From: Rhodocollybia butyracea
Lineage: Eukaryota; Basidiomycota; Agaricomycetes; Agaricales; Omphalotaceae
Reading direction: 5' to 3'
DNA: 64,000 nt
Assembly: GCA_015501585.1 (NCBI GenBank)
Contig: JADNRY010000086.1
Location: forward strand, 158,885-222,884
This document shows positions 9,086 to 20,183 of the stretch, piece by piece. The translations under genes were made by a program, and so were the position numbers. The notes under the pieces are model-generated. The model had not been told where the DNA came from. It made no database searches and worked only from the letters and a program-made list of their open reading frames with translations. Positions within the stretch are counted from its first letter, which is position 1; each line of letters starts with the position of its first letter.

Positions 9086-11635
9086 CTAAAAACCACTCTT
9101 TGCATTCATATGTAGTGGATTATGGGGGTTAGGGACAAACAAGGACTCAGTTTGGACATGCACCTCGGGAATAATTCCGCCCGAGTGCTCTTGCCCTGGA
9201 ATTACAACATCCTCACGAATTGCCATCTGAGACACCTCCCGCACCTCTTCGTTCAGCTCATCCTCTCCCTCCTCCTCCAACTCATCCTCTTCCTCATGCA
9301 ACCCAGGGATATCCGCAAGGTCCACATACTTGATCTCTTCCATTGGCGATGGCTCCCTAGGAGGATTCGAGTTGGGAGTTTGAGAGGACACGGGTAGAAG
9401 GAGATCGGACCTTGACGCAGTACCGAGACCGGGAACTGTACTGGAAAGCGGCAAAAAGGAAGGAGCAGGCAGGGGCAAATAGTTGACAGAAGAATCAGTA
9501 GGGGTGGGAGTATAGGGAAGAGCGTCGAGATCAGCCAGCAATTTACAAATTGCTTTTTGAAGAGCAGGGCTCTTGGGATCCTTCAATGTATAAAGCGGAA
9601 AGAAATCGGGACCGGACTTGAGGTATTTGCCATACCGAATAGTATGATTGGCATCAAATACAGGCTCAATGGAAGACACCATTGACTCCATCCCAGCATT
9701 TCGCAGTAGGCTGTGAACTACGCGACTACTGGAAGTTTCCCTCAGGAGCCGATGGACATGAGGGAATTGCAGGTCGAAATCTTCAAGAATGGTACAAAGA
9801 GCCAATTGAGCTCAGCAAGCTGCGTTGGTGATAGCAGGAACCACTTCCGACAAAGTGGATTCGATTTCGACAAACAGAGGATTGTCCAACACCGCCTGAT
9901 CCTCGAAAGTATGAAGGAAATTGTTCAAGCGGAAGAGTGGATCCGCAGCCCGCTGCTCAAAACGCCATACAAACCCGGGAAGATCCAACTGACAAAGCAT
10001 GATTGCGTACTCCAGCGTGACATTCCGCTCATTCACCAAGGCCTCCCGGTCAGATTGAAGATCCCGCACCAGGGACTCGGAAGAAGTGCCCACCGAAGAC
10101 ATCACCATATCCTCGAGTACCCGTATCTCTTTTTTCTTCTCCATGAGAGACGACTCGAGCGCACTGATTTCCTGTGCAACTCGACGACTTATCTCAGCAG
10201 TATGATCACTACAGCGTAATACCTCCTGATGTTGATACGATAGGATGTTGAAGGACCGATTTGCCTCCTTCAGATCTCTTTGTAAACTGTCAATTATGGC
10301 CTGTAGGTGACGAACATTCTAGGACCAAGGCTCAAATAAGGAACAGGACAACAAAGTAATTGGGAAACACACCTGTTGAAGTTCCGACACGTTCACTGCA
10401 TTCTCGGTCGGGGTACTCGCTCAGCTAACTGCGCTTCTAGTTCCGTCATACGTTGGCGAGATCGACGATATTCTGCAGTTAACAATGCCGCCGACGCTTC
10501 CACATTCTTGACATGGGAGAATAGCACATCAGCCCAATTGCATTCCACTATAGCGTCAGCCTCCAAACCCTGGTTGCGATCCCCGAGCACTTGTACTTCA
10601 TCCAATAGACGATTTCACTCCCCCAGAAACCGCGCTGACCTTTCCTTCTCTTCCTGAAGTTGAAGAACTGCCGCCCGGTATGCTTGAATAAACGTGGCCG
10701 GAATTACCTGTCCCTCCAAGTCGAGGCCTTCAGCAGGTCCTGCGAGAGAGGATTCGGTTACAGGTTGATTGGGATATGGGCGGTTCGGGATGTGTAGGAA
10801 GAGCGGGAGGAGGGACGGGTTTAGAGTTGGTAGAGGAAGATTGTGAATTACCAAGGCGAGGCCGAACTACTCTGGAAGCCTTGTCAGGTGTAGGAGAAAA
10901 GCTGCGCTTTCGGGTGATCACTTGAGGCAAGTTCGTAGGGAGGGGAGATTCCGGCTGAGTGATTGGGAGATCATTGAAGGGAGGAACTACGGGATTGTCA
11001 GTCGCAGTAGAGGACGGAACCCTTGATTTAGCAAGAGCGGGGATCGTGAACCAGATACTAGGCTGGGATTTATTTGTGGTCCCTCGCTTCCCGCTACCCT
11101 TTTTCGATGTCTTATCTTTCTTCCTCTCGCGCTTGCTCTTCTCGGAATCAACAGTCTTCTGCCATGGGTCCTCCTCCTGCTGGCGTTGAATAAAGCTGCT
11201 CAAGCCTTTACGCTCCTCGCTACTTGCTGGAAACATTGCTTTGCGCTCAAAGTCGACACGCTGCAAGACTTCGACACTGCTATTATCCCGTTCGATGATA
11301 TCTAAAGCGTCGCAAAACAGTTCCGTAGGAAAGGTAAAACCAGTACCATGGGGTGTTAGGACTTCAACAGCTTCGGCCACGGAAATTCCTTCGAGATGAG
11401 CGTAGGCGCAAAAACGCAGCATCCTGGCATAATCACACGTCTTATGACGGCTGTGACAAAAACTGCAGACGAGGGACAATGGCGGGCGTTTGCAAGATTC
11501 GTCGGTTTGAGTCCGGCAAAGAGTGCACTTCACCTGGTTCTGTACCGTCGCAAAAATACCAGCACACTCGATAATCATATCCATGTCGAGCCCATGGATA
11601 CGGAAACATTGAACCCGGTGTTGATCTTCGGACAT
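9086..11635 (-). pseudogene. Broken zinc-finger/coiled-coil gene, antisense to a gypsy 3' end
   Basis: Starts at ATG 11635 (MSEDQHRVQ). Near residues 35-65 a cysteine-rich motif CTLC-x7-C ... CSFC-x6-C suggests a zinc-binding module. A lysine-rich linker and Ser/Pro-rich region follow, then long coiled coil (10605-9950) and an acidic C-terminus (about 9265-9330). Introns fit at 10740-10851 and 10319-10372. Damage: in-frame TGA at 10612-10614, a 1-bp shift near 10410, and in-frame TGA at 9812-9814. Without these it would be roughly 800 aa. The minus-strand poly(A) signal AATAAA near 8990 suits a gene end. Its start lies about 220 bp from a gypsy polypurine tract and LTR on the opposite strand. 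I do not recognise the family. Confidence 0.6.
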
Positions 11636-11847
11636 TTCAAGCAATGTTAGATGGGGTTGGTTGTAAACAGGAAGAGTTGAAGTTGAAGATGAATAGGGAT
11701 TACGCAGCACAAATTCAACCCTGCGTGACTTCAACGATTGAGAAGCTTCTTTGACTCATTCAGAATTCACATACTAAGCCGGTTGCCGGTTGCCCGACAG
11801 TACCCGCACGCTGGCAACGCATGGCAATGAGTTCCTCGAGGGCTCGG

Positions 11848-12150
11848 AATTTGAAGGGAGGGGTAGTAATGTCATCCCCCGTACTCGATCCCCCGTTCCG
11901 CCTGTCACCAATTCATTTCGCATCAGTCGCTCCCGCTCATTCCCGCCTAATTCCGCTAATTCCGCTTCTCTCCTATGAGTCTCAAACGATGTATTCCCCA
12001 CTGCTCGTTCCCTAACAAGACTACTCAACCTGTTTCCGCCTAGGTGCCTTGTTCCCTTTCAAGATACATCCTTGTACTTCTTTACCCGTTCCCGCTGCTT
12101 CCTTGTATTTCATTTCCCTTTCATCGCATTATCTTACCCAACCGAGGGCA
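11848..12150 (+). mobile_element. Gypsy polypurine tract and LTR fragment
   Basis: The purine tract TTGAAGGGAGGGGTAG at about 11851-11866 is followed by LTR-like sequence beginning near TGTCATCCCC (11869). The part 11940-12110 is homologous to the reverse complement of 33170-33300 (shared TTTCCGCCTAGGTGCC and CCCTTTCAAGATA), so it is a repeated LTR. The right boundary is unclear. The body of this element upstream is missing apart from the antisense gene. Confidence 0.5.
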
Positions 12151-12204
12151 AGGAATCCGATTTTCGAATATTCAGACTGGGGAACAACACTCACATGTTT
12201 TAGC

Positions 12205-12471
12205 ATCTGTCGATCCATTGGTGGATCTCCTACGTGACTTGGTAGCCGTATCTTTGCTTTTGGAGTCACTAATTTGAGACGCGGCTTTAAAATTGGAAAC
12301 AATGTTCCTGACATCATTCCAGTTCTGGAGAGTTGCACGCTGCGTTAAAATCCTTCACCAAACTCTCATAATGGACAGGATACCAGGTAATGAGAAGTTT
12401 TTATTTGCACGAAGCAGATTTATTAAAAGCACTCGGTGTACTCCCGCCCTCCAGGGCCAGCGTAATGAGTT
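12205..12471. repeat. Copy of arm-internal repeat (matches 26850-27130)
   Basis: About 85-90% similar by eye to plus-strand 26850-27130, and therefore to the reverse complement of 2513-2793 (shared CTGGAGAGTTGC, AAACTCTCATAATGG, ACCAGGTAATGAGAAG). TE-derived and non-coding. Confidence 0.7.
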
Positions 12472-12654
12472 TCCGGAGGTGTACCAGTAGTACCAGTAGA
12501 CCCGGCAGCTAAAGTACTCGCATGATGCATTCCTTTACGAGCAAAATTCAACTCCTTCTCCGAAAGTGTGCCAGTGGGTATATCGGTGACAGCCTTGCTC
12601 TGTGCAAGAACAAAGTCAGTGTGTGCGGCAGATCCAGTGTTTGTAGCTCTCTCA

Positions 12655-12917
12655 AACTCGCTAAGTAACCCAATACCCCACCTCTTCTCTACAAGCTGGC
12701 TCCCCTCTTCAGATTGATCACTTGCAGTTTGGCCTGGTTGGTGACCTCGGCGAAGTTGGCAAACCTGGAGAAGTTGGCGACTTCGCCGACCTCGACAAAG
12801 TTTGCGTGTGAAATACCATGCCCTCCGCGAAATTTTTCTTAAAACATGGTCTCGCGGATCACTTTCATTTTGCAGTTCTAGAAAGAACCCAGTCAAATCT
12901 CACAGACGATACTTTAA
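12655..12917. repeat. Dispersed repeat family E, copy 2, left piece
   Basis: Matches 3590-3862, including the GGCGAAGTT cluster and the AAACATGGTCTCGC segment. It breaks exactly at TAA 12915-12917, where the Harbinger-like element begins, and resumes at 14585. Confidence 0.75.
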
Positions 12918-13210
12918 GGCTTAGTCCTGCAACTTTTGAAGGGCGAAAATTTCGGGCATCAAATTATTTTAGTTAAGCGCTACGCTCATGTGATAGTGAT
13001 ATCACTGTCACTTTTGTCACATAAATCGGTTTCGGTTTCGAAAGGTTTCGAATACGCGCATTGTTTTTCAACATTCCAAACGAAAGAAACTTGTTAAAAC
13101 TATAATTAAAAGGTGTATAATGTATGTATACTCGGAAATGACACTGCATACTACCATCCCACTCAAACAACTGAGGGAGCATCAAAAAGCAACTGTGCTG
13201 CAACATCATC

Positions 13211-14390
13211 TCAAATCCAATCCTCCGCGTTACGGTAAGAGTCAGCGGCAGAAGTACTTTTACTGAATAGAAGGTGAAGGGATACCTTTTCCCTCTGCGT
13301 AAGTTTCTGGTCATCTTTGAGCATGATGGAAGCCTGTTTGCGCCGCTCGGGAGACGGTTCAACGCTTGGGCCAAGGAAGCTTCTCAGCGAGTCGCCGACA
13401 TGACGAGTGGAAGCAGCCAACTCAGCCAAAGCATCAGGGGCGGTATGACGAGACTTCTTGGAGGCAGATGCAGTTGCACTGTCATTGGCAGAGCGCTTAC
13501 CGAGGTTTCGCTTGAATGGAGTCTATAAAATAGTATTAGACCCAAAAAATCAATGCAGAGAAAGCATTACCACGTACCGGTTTGAGGTTCTCTTTGATGA
13601 TTGATTGAGGTGCTTCATGGGGTACACACTCATCTCACTCATGATCAGAGTCATCCGGAACATCAATGAACTGAGAAGATGATTCTGTGGGTGTAGTCTG
13701 TGAGGATTCTGATTGTGTTGACTGAGAAAAAGGATCCATTGATTGCAATTGACTCAGAGTCAACAGATCACCATCAGATGACGACTGAGTGAACAGTGAG
13801 CTAGTGATGTTGAGAACGTGAGCTCCCTTCGCAACTTGTGGACACATTTCAGCCATCTTCTCATAGTGAGGCCAGCCTACATTGGCAAAGGGTGCAAAGA
13901 TTGGATGAGCCGTCTTGAATGAATCCCAAGCATTGGCATTGTCAGGAGTTACCTGGAAGCCGAACTCATCATCATAAGGCCATCCGGAAGCTCCAGGATA
14001 AGTGTGTCCCTTGACATCCCAAAGCGCTTCACAGATCCTTTTAAGCTGAGATAACAATCAGTAACTGACATTTATTCAGTGGAAAGTCCAGCACACCTTT
14101 TGCCACTGAGTCTTACAAAGCGCTTCACAGATCCTTTTAAGCTGAGATAACAATCAGTAACTGACATTTATTCAGTGGAAAGTCCAGCACACCTTTTGCC
14201 ACTGAGTCTTACATGAACTAGCTGTCTTTGGACCACCTTGAGCAGGCGGAGGTTGAACAAAATGAGCAGCTAGTCCATTGACCATCTGTTTGGTCAGATT
14301 GCCACCCTCTCCAAGCTCTGAACGACGATCGTACACATAATTCACAAGCCTTTCCTTATCCGGGTCAAGCCATTTAGCATGCGGTGCCAT
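13211..14390 (-). pseudogene. Myb/SANT-like DNA-binding protein of the Harbinger-like element (one nonsense codon)
   Basis: ATG at 14390 (MAPHAKWLDPDKERLV). Exons are 14390-14193, 14141-14097, 14045-13578 and 13522-13211, all joining in phase (341 codons). The N-terminal 100 residues (WLDPDKERLVNYVYDRR, then CKTQWQK) resemble Myb/SANT-like domains of fungal proteins linked to Harbinger elements, which bind DNA and aid transposase import and TIR recognition. The middle is Ser/Thr-rich and the C-terminus basic and helical. An in-frame TGA at 13635-13637 would truncate the protein at 217 aa. The second exon arose by tandem duplication (see 14020-14211). The protein could still bind TIRs without being able to transpose. 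Confidence 0.7.
14020..14211. repeat. Two tandem 96-bp units spanning an exon-intron boundary
   Basis: Unit 14020-14115 is repeated at 14116-14211 with almost no change. Each unit holds a complete 51-bp intron (14046-14096, 14142-14192) and 45 bp of exon. The duplication therefore creates a 15-codon in-frame microexon with intact GT and AG sites. Confidence 0.9.
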
Positions 14391-14584
14391 AGCGATGTGA
14401 ACGAGCGATAAAAAATGAGTGTATTGTGCCACTGAATTCGCAGAAGAAAGAAAGATGAAAAGATAACAGTTGGTCACACATTGTTACTTGTTATTATATT
14501 ATGTGCTCCGTCCCGAGCGCTCCGCCTATCCGAAATATTTTGACACCCAAAATTTTCGCCCTGAAAAAGTTGCAGGACTAAGCC

Positions 14585-15531
14585 TAAGTAAGATAAGATA
14601 ACAATCATTGATCATGCGAGAAACGGCCAAACAGGCACAGCATCCAAATTTGGTAGACCACCTCGGTGATGCATTGGTAAGTTTTTCTGTCTGGCACGTG
14701 GTTCAGATTTTTCACTTTCTTCCTGAACATCCAACATGAATGATTTTATAACAATTAGAATTAGCTTGATATCCGCTATACGATACGATAGGTCACAGTT
14801 ATGTAGCAGAATTCCACATGAATGAAATTATAACAAATAAGGTGAAATGTACTAGAGCAAGAAACGCACCGCCATTGACGTGCATTAGCTTGATATCCGC
14901 TATACGATACGATAGGTCCCCAACTATACGTTGCAACTCAAAAGCCATTACAGAATCCCTTCGTTAGCTTTGAAGCTGGAGATGAATTGCATGAAGAGCA
15001 CCAGTAATCAGCAAGACATGGTACCTCTGATTCCCCAATCTGACCCTTCGAGGCTGAATAGAGGTTCGCTGATTTGTACTACGATGGGATCTCAGATTCA
15101 TAACGTTTTCTCTCAACCGACCGAAACCTTATAATCCGAACGCGTTGTAAGAAATCTTTTGATGTATAATGAGATATCCACAATGAGTAGTGATGCATTG
15201 ATATCCAACTAAAAAATCTAGTATAGGCACCCACTAACCAATTCAATGAAAGAACTGGCCATCCGTAAGCAGAAAGGGGACTCGGGTGAGGGAGGGATGT
15301 GGATCTCGCAATAGGATCCGGCAAGAGTTCATGCAGAGACAAAAAAAAAAGAATTGTTGTACTGGTGTGAGTTTTGATGATATTCCGATAGATACGGCGG
15401 ACGACACTAATATAAACAGGCGGATTCTTATGGTTTGGATGGTGTTGGAGCCCATTGTGGGGAACTGGATTCGCGAGGGCACGGGTTCGATTGTTGTATT
15501 TGCGAATGTAATGAGAATAAAATGGATAATT
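14585..15531. repeat. Dispersed repeat family E, copy 2, right piece
   Basis: Matches 3863-4761, with an internal rearrangement: the GATATCCGCTATACGATACG segment occurs twice (14770, 14890). Ends at AATGGATAATT like copy 1. No coding function seen. Confidence 0.75.
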
Positions 15532-15769
15532 ACATAGATCCGGATCCATAAAGGTAATCTCGCACGCCGCTGCATACGGTTCCCATAGGGCGGAAAGACA
15601 TCTGGTCTGATTCGCCTGACATGAGACTAATGTAGGCATTATGATTGAGAAATAAATAGATTCTTCAAGAAAATCACTATGAGCATGCTAGTTTTGGAGT
15701 CCAATGGAATGCGCGCGCAGCAGATAATCTCTCCAGTCCTACGTCCTACTTCTTTCCGAGTTTCACTAC
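15532..15769. other. Short intergenic spacer
   Basis: No gene or repeat recognised; contains the 3' flank of the MYND gene. Confidence 0.4.
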
Positions 15770-17457
15770 TCAGCTGTCGAAGGATCTCCTGCTTTGTAGA
15801 AAGGCTCGGGTGTCCGCACTTCCGGTGAAAAAGTCAACTACAACAGCCATATCGGTGCGGTTGTTTACCAAGGTGCAAATCTGAGGTTCTAGCTGTGTGA
15901 TTTTGACTTTGATAAGCTCACGTAGGTAGTGTTTCTCGAGGGTGGGTATCGTACAACCCAAACCACCAGGAGTATAAATGGAATGTTCTATGTAAACTGC
16001 TATGAGCACATGTAAATCCGTAATTTCTGCTCACGCACCTTTCTGTTTAATTCCCAGTTCTTTACATTCCAGCCTATGTGCTTCTCGATAATGGGCAACT
16101 TGGCATGCTTTAGAGCAGTACGCGACCACTTGACAACGGGAACAATGACGTGCTACGAGCTGTCCATGGGAGGATCTGTCCAAACCGTTTTCATTGCACT
16201 TGAATATAAAATATTAATTCGCGCAAGTCAGTGAAGGCACTGGCTTACCTTAGCGCATGCAGTTACTAGAGTAAGCCGCCAAGTTGTTTTCCTGAGAGAT
16301 ACACTCTCCGCGTTCCAGAAAGTATCAACAGCCGCGTCCCACACCTTGAGAAGCGCTTCCTCCGAAGAATTTCCGCAAGTGAGACCTGGCCCTCTCGACA
16401 GCGCGTGGCTCAAGTTGTGCTGAGCGCGGTAACTTACTGCATGATAAATCCGAAAATCTAAGATAGCTGACACCAAGCCACGAATTACATTGATTGCACA
16501 GACGTAGATCGAAAACTGGGAGGAATGGACGCTACCCCAGGTTTGAAGGAGGTGGCAGGTTTGAGGAATCATCGCGAGGAAGTGGTGATCTAAAGCAGCG
16601 GTGATCCAAGGAATCCCTCCAAACATCCATTTGGAATGGCAGACAAGAATTTCCGAGACACATAACAGGTGTATTTCTGTTGAGCCAAACAACGTACTAC
16701 CTATAACCTTTGACCTGGTTGAGGTCAAGAGGCACCAGAGCTTGTAAATGTAAGGCCAAGTTGATCGGGCGACATCTAATCTTGATTGGACCCGATTTCC
16801 TGGGAGAATGATGACACGGAGAAGGAGGTATAGCCGGTGGCCAGGAATCGAAGCCCGAGTGTGGTGCATAAACTGCACTTCCGCGCAATCTTTCCACAAG
16901 ACATTCAGCCTTAATCCAGTGATAGAGCATGACGCGACCTCTAGAGCTTCGGCGAAGTCATTCTCCAATGTTCCACTCATCTTGGAGACAGCCTTCGTGA
17001 CCCATTGCTGGTAGAGGTCATTATCCGTTGTGAGAGGGTCAGGTTCTACAGCGGCAACAACGACACAAAGAGCAAGCAGTTCTTTCAGCTCCCGGGCTTC
17101 TAAAATCATTGTCGTGTAGTCCGATGTCTCGGAATGCGAATTTTCCTCTAGGATATGAGTTAAAACGCGTAGAATTGGCCACACCAATGTCATAACACTA
17201 TCCCTGATAGTGTCGGATACGATAGTGTTGTGCTCATAGACTCGGATAACTGAGAGCCCAGCTCTTAGCCATTCCCATAAAGTATTCCACTCAGGCCCAA
17301 ATGCAGCTCGAAACCCTGGAGAACCAATAAGTTTAACGAAAGGTTTGATGTTGCGAAGAAACACCTGATAGCGGGGCGGGATGGACTGGCTGGCATCTAC
17401 CACTGGTGGAGAGCCAGAGTGAATGATAGCCTTCAGACGAGCTGGGATGATGAACAT
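15770..17457 (-). CDS. MYND-type zinc-finger protein (intact, three exons)
   Basis: Exons 17457-16249, 16198-16039 and 15999-15770 join in phase to 532 aa. Introns (16199-16248, 16000-16038) have GT-AG ends. The N-terminal ~400 residues are helical and unclassified (MFIIPARLKAIIHSG start). The MYND finger spans the first splice junction: CAKC, then CSRC, YCSKAC, and H/H/C in VAHYREAHRLEC, giving all eight expected ligands. MYND fingers mediate protein-protein contacts; agaric genomes hold many such proteins of unknown role. The frame is also open to 17712, but that extension crosses a likely intron and a GGCGAAGTT repeat, so I chose ATG 17457. Probably a host gene. Confidence 0.72.
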
Positions 17458-18409
17458 TGATCTAAAAATGTAAGGATAAAGGACCGTATGGCAGAGAGAG
17501 CTCAGCTCACCCAAGAAAGAGCAGAGAACCTTACAAGTTTGTTTGCAGTCTTGTGTTCGGCGAAGTTGGCGAAGTTGATGAAGTTTGTGATCATGATCAG
17601 AATTTATACGTTCCCTGTAGAACAAAGAAATTCTGGACCAGCAATGAGCATGAAAGGGTGTAATGCCTATCTTATGGATAATACCAGCGATAGCAATAAA
17701 GAACCCTTGCATTCTGCCTTCCCGTAGCGCGGCGGACTACCCAAAATCGTAAGCGGGGCTTTATATAGTAAGAAAGGTATCTTTGTGATATGTACAAAGC
17801 AATAGACCATCAGTCTTGACTCGCAAGACCGTGTTACCAAACCATATATTTTCTCGCTAATCAAAAGAAAAGTCCGGTATTCGCCAACCTTTCAACGAAA
17901 AGGCGGTGACACCTGAACTCACCTGAAGTGTTGGACATTCAAGGGTCCAGACGCGGACACCCACAGACGGGGGTTTGGATGTTGAGGGAAGAACTAGTGA
18001 TCCTCAATACCTCAATACTAATGCAGACAAAGCTCAAACCTGTTCCTTTAGAATTGTCGGTCAAGTCTGGAGTTGGATTCAAAGGCTCTGATAGTTAATT
18101 TATCATTGTGGCCCTCGTGGTCTTAAACCTTTTCTTCGAAAGCTAATTCTAGGCAAATTAGATACATTTGTGGCTCTTGCACAAAGAGCCTTTTCCCGCC
18201 AGCAAATACAATCTTTCATCTGCCTGCTGAATCAGAACAGCTAGACTCCGAATGAAAGGATCGGGTGATCTAGGTCTTGTAGTGTACTCCGCGTCGGGTG
18301 AAAGAAACGAAACGTGTTTGTGGCGCTGGCTCTTGAGTGTCGAAAGAGCCTTTGCTCACTAAAGTTGATGTGTATATATAAGCCCACTGGGCTTGGGAGC
18401 AAATTAATC
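17458..18409. other. Intergenic region
   Basis: Contains a GGCGAAGTT repeat cluster (about 17550-17580) and, at 18372-18380, a TATA-like TATATATAA about 30 bp before the next gene's ATG. Otherwise nothing recognised. Confidence 0.45.
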
Positions 18410-19377
18410 ATGCCTACTTTTACCTATGATGTCCCTCTCAATGCTGTTGGAACTACCGTTATAGCGTTTCCCTCACTCGTGTCTGAGCAAGAATTTCAGT
18501 AAGCTGCTCTGATAAACTCATTTTCATCGCTGATCTGCTCCATTTAGAGACATTCTCAGACACCCATTGCCCTCCTCGCAACAGACCTTTTCGCCAAAGC
18601 TTGAATCTTGGGTACCCATTCTGTCAGAAGTTAAGTGCGCGGATATCAATTTGTACGGCTCGGAACTCTCTGGTGCGTTTATGGGTCATCCTGAAGACAC
18701 TCTTCCCATCTTCGACAAGGGAAAAGGTAAGGCCCAAGAATCTTCTAGGGAGTCGTTCGCAATGGTCGGGTATGCCGAAATATCTTCTTTCACAGGAAAC
18801 CACTCATAATCTTCCAGAACTGCAAAGTCGATGGAGACTGATGATTTGGACGGTCCCAGCTCCCATATTATCAGGTACCTACATCTGAATTTGGTTTGTA
18901 AATTGATTTCTTACAAGTGTTAGACCCACCAGGATGCTGCAACATAAACCACCCAGTGTCAATCCTGCCTACGCTGAGTATGGTTGCCGCAAAGTCTCTC
19001 GACAGCCCGTCTGGACCGAGTGGTTCACGCACCGCAGTACCAAACACTGGGATACTCCGCCACCTGATCGTCCTGGTCACATTGGTAATAACACGTTGTT
19101 TGTACTTGTCAACCCCGACATCGAGGCAGACATTTGAGCGCGCAGATCCCCGGAGGTAGTGGGTCTTCCGCCTAAGTTATCTCAATGCATCACCGTATGG
19201 ATTTGGAAGGAGGGCTTGCAGGAGTGGCAAATTATCGAATACGGTGATGTCCAAATCATCAATGGTAAGCGGATGGCTTTGTCCTTGGATGGCACTTCAG
19301 GGCTTGAGCCCCGCTGGATACTTCATCAGAGCATGAAGAAGAAGGGTTACAAAAGGGCCCCTAGGAAAAGGGGGTGA
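18410..19377 (+). pseudogene. Unrecognised spliced gene with one in-frame stop
   Basis: ATG 18410 (MPTFTYDVPLNAVGTTVIAF), 30 bp after a TATA-like box. Exons 18410-18498, 18548-18769, 18818-18874 and 18924-19377 join in phase to 274 codons. An in-frame TGA at 19135-19137 interrupts the last exon; beyond it the frame continues with WIWKEGLQEWQIIEYGDVQ and ends in a basic tail (KKKGYKRAPRKRG). The stop may be a nonsense mutation or mark a shorter real protein of about 241 aa. No domain is recognised. Aromatic-rich strings (RQPVWTEWFTHRSTKHW) suggest a folded protein. Confidence 0.5.
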
Positions 19378-20183
19378 ATGCTGCACCAAACTTTAATGTT
19401 CTAATAATTTGACCTGCTTTTTCCAAAGTTGATTAGATAAGATCCGGCGGTAGTGTACTCGGAATGACAACGTGGAAACGTTGGACGTGTTCGGAACCAG
19501 AATATTGAGCCTGTAGAGTAAGCTTAAGAGTAAAGTGTAAAACCCACAGAGTGCAACCAGTAATCACATAGTGGATCTCGAAAAGAGATAGATTGCTGAC
19601 GGTAGAAAGGTGCGGAGTGAAGAAACTGAGTAAAGAAACCGAGATAAGGTAAGGTAGGATCGGTTAAGGGCAAACCTCTAGGCGGAACAAGAGAGCTAAT
19701 GGACGAAAGGGCTGGATAGAAGTTGTGATGGTGACCCGATGGATGATAGTCAAATAGAGGAGCGGAATTGTAAGAACAGCGCGGGTGGGAGATAGGCGGG
19801 CGGTTTGGTCCTTGCTGGGTTTTAGTATTGTGCGGCGGCCAATGGTGGTGAAGGCTCAATGACGAAAGTCTTTTAGGATAGGTTCCTCGGTCGCCGCGAG
19901 AAGGGTTGCAGAATTATTCTGAGACTTGCGTGATAGATATGTCTAGAGGGTTCTTCTTGTTTGACTCGAATGAGCTGGTCTTTTACGTAAGGTTTTGAGT
20001 AGGGAAGGACAATGGCCAGGAGGCGCACGCGCATACTAACGGCAAGAGCCGCAGGAGGTATGTTGGAGCGGGAGGCGCGTGCAGCATTAATGTGTCCAGC
20101 CTAAGCCAAAATATAGCGCCCCATTGAGATACCGTATGATAGCAGACCCGAAATTGAGACATAAAATTTCAGTCAGTTATCTT
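19378..20183. other. Intergenic region with LTR-like composition
   Basis: 19430-19890 is purine-rich and stylistically like the LTR remnant at 32800-33310 (short words such as CTAGGCGGAA and TACTCGGAATGACAACG are similar). I could not define ends or a target duplication. No gene seen. Confidence 0.3.

Larger units (their letters stand above)
12918..14584. mobile_element. PIF/Harbinger-like DNA transposon carrying only the Myb/SANT-like gene
   Basis: Inverted ends GGCTTAGTCCTGCAACTTTT (12918) and the complement ending GGACTAAGCC (14584). Similarity runs on through GGGCGAAAATTT for about 45 bp. A 3-bp duplication TAA flanks both ends (12915-12917, 14585-14587). TAA/TTA duplications and GG-starting TIRs are typical of PIF/Harbinger. 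The paralogous repeat near 3855-3870 is an empty site (CTATAAGTAAG). The 1667-bp interior holds a Myb/SANT-like gene but no DDE transposase. Confidence 0.85.

Noticed and set aside
17458..17712. N-terminal extension of the MYND protein
   Set aside because: The frame is open, but it contains a GGCGAAGTT repeat and a convincing 49-bp intron just before ATG 17457.
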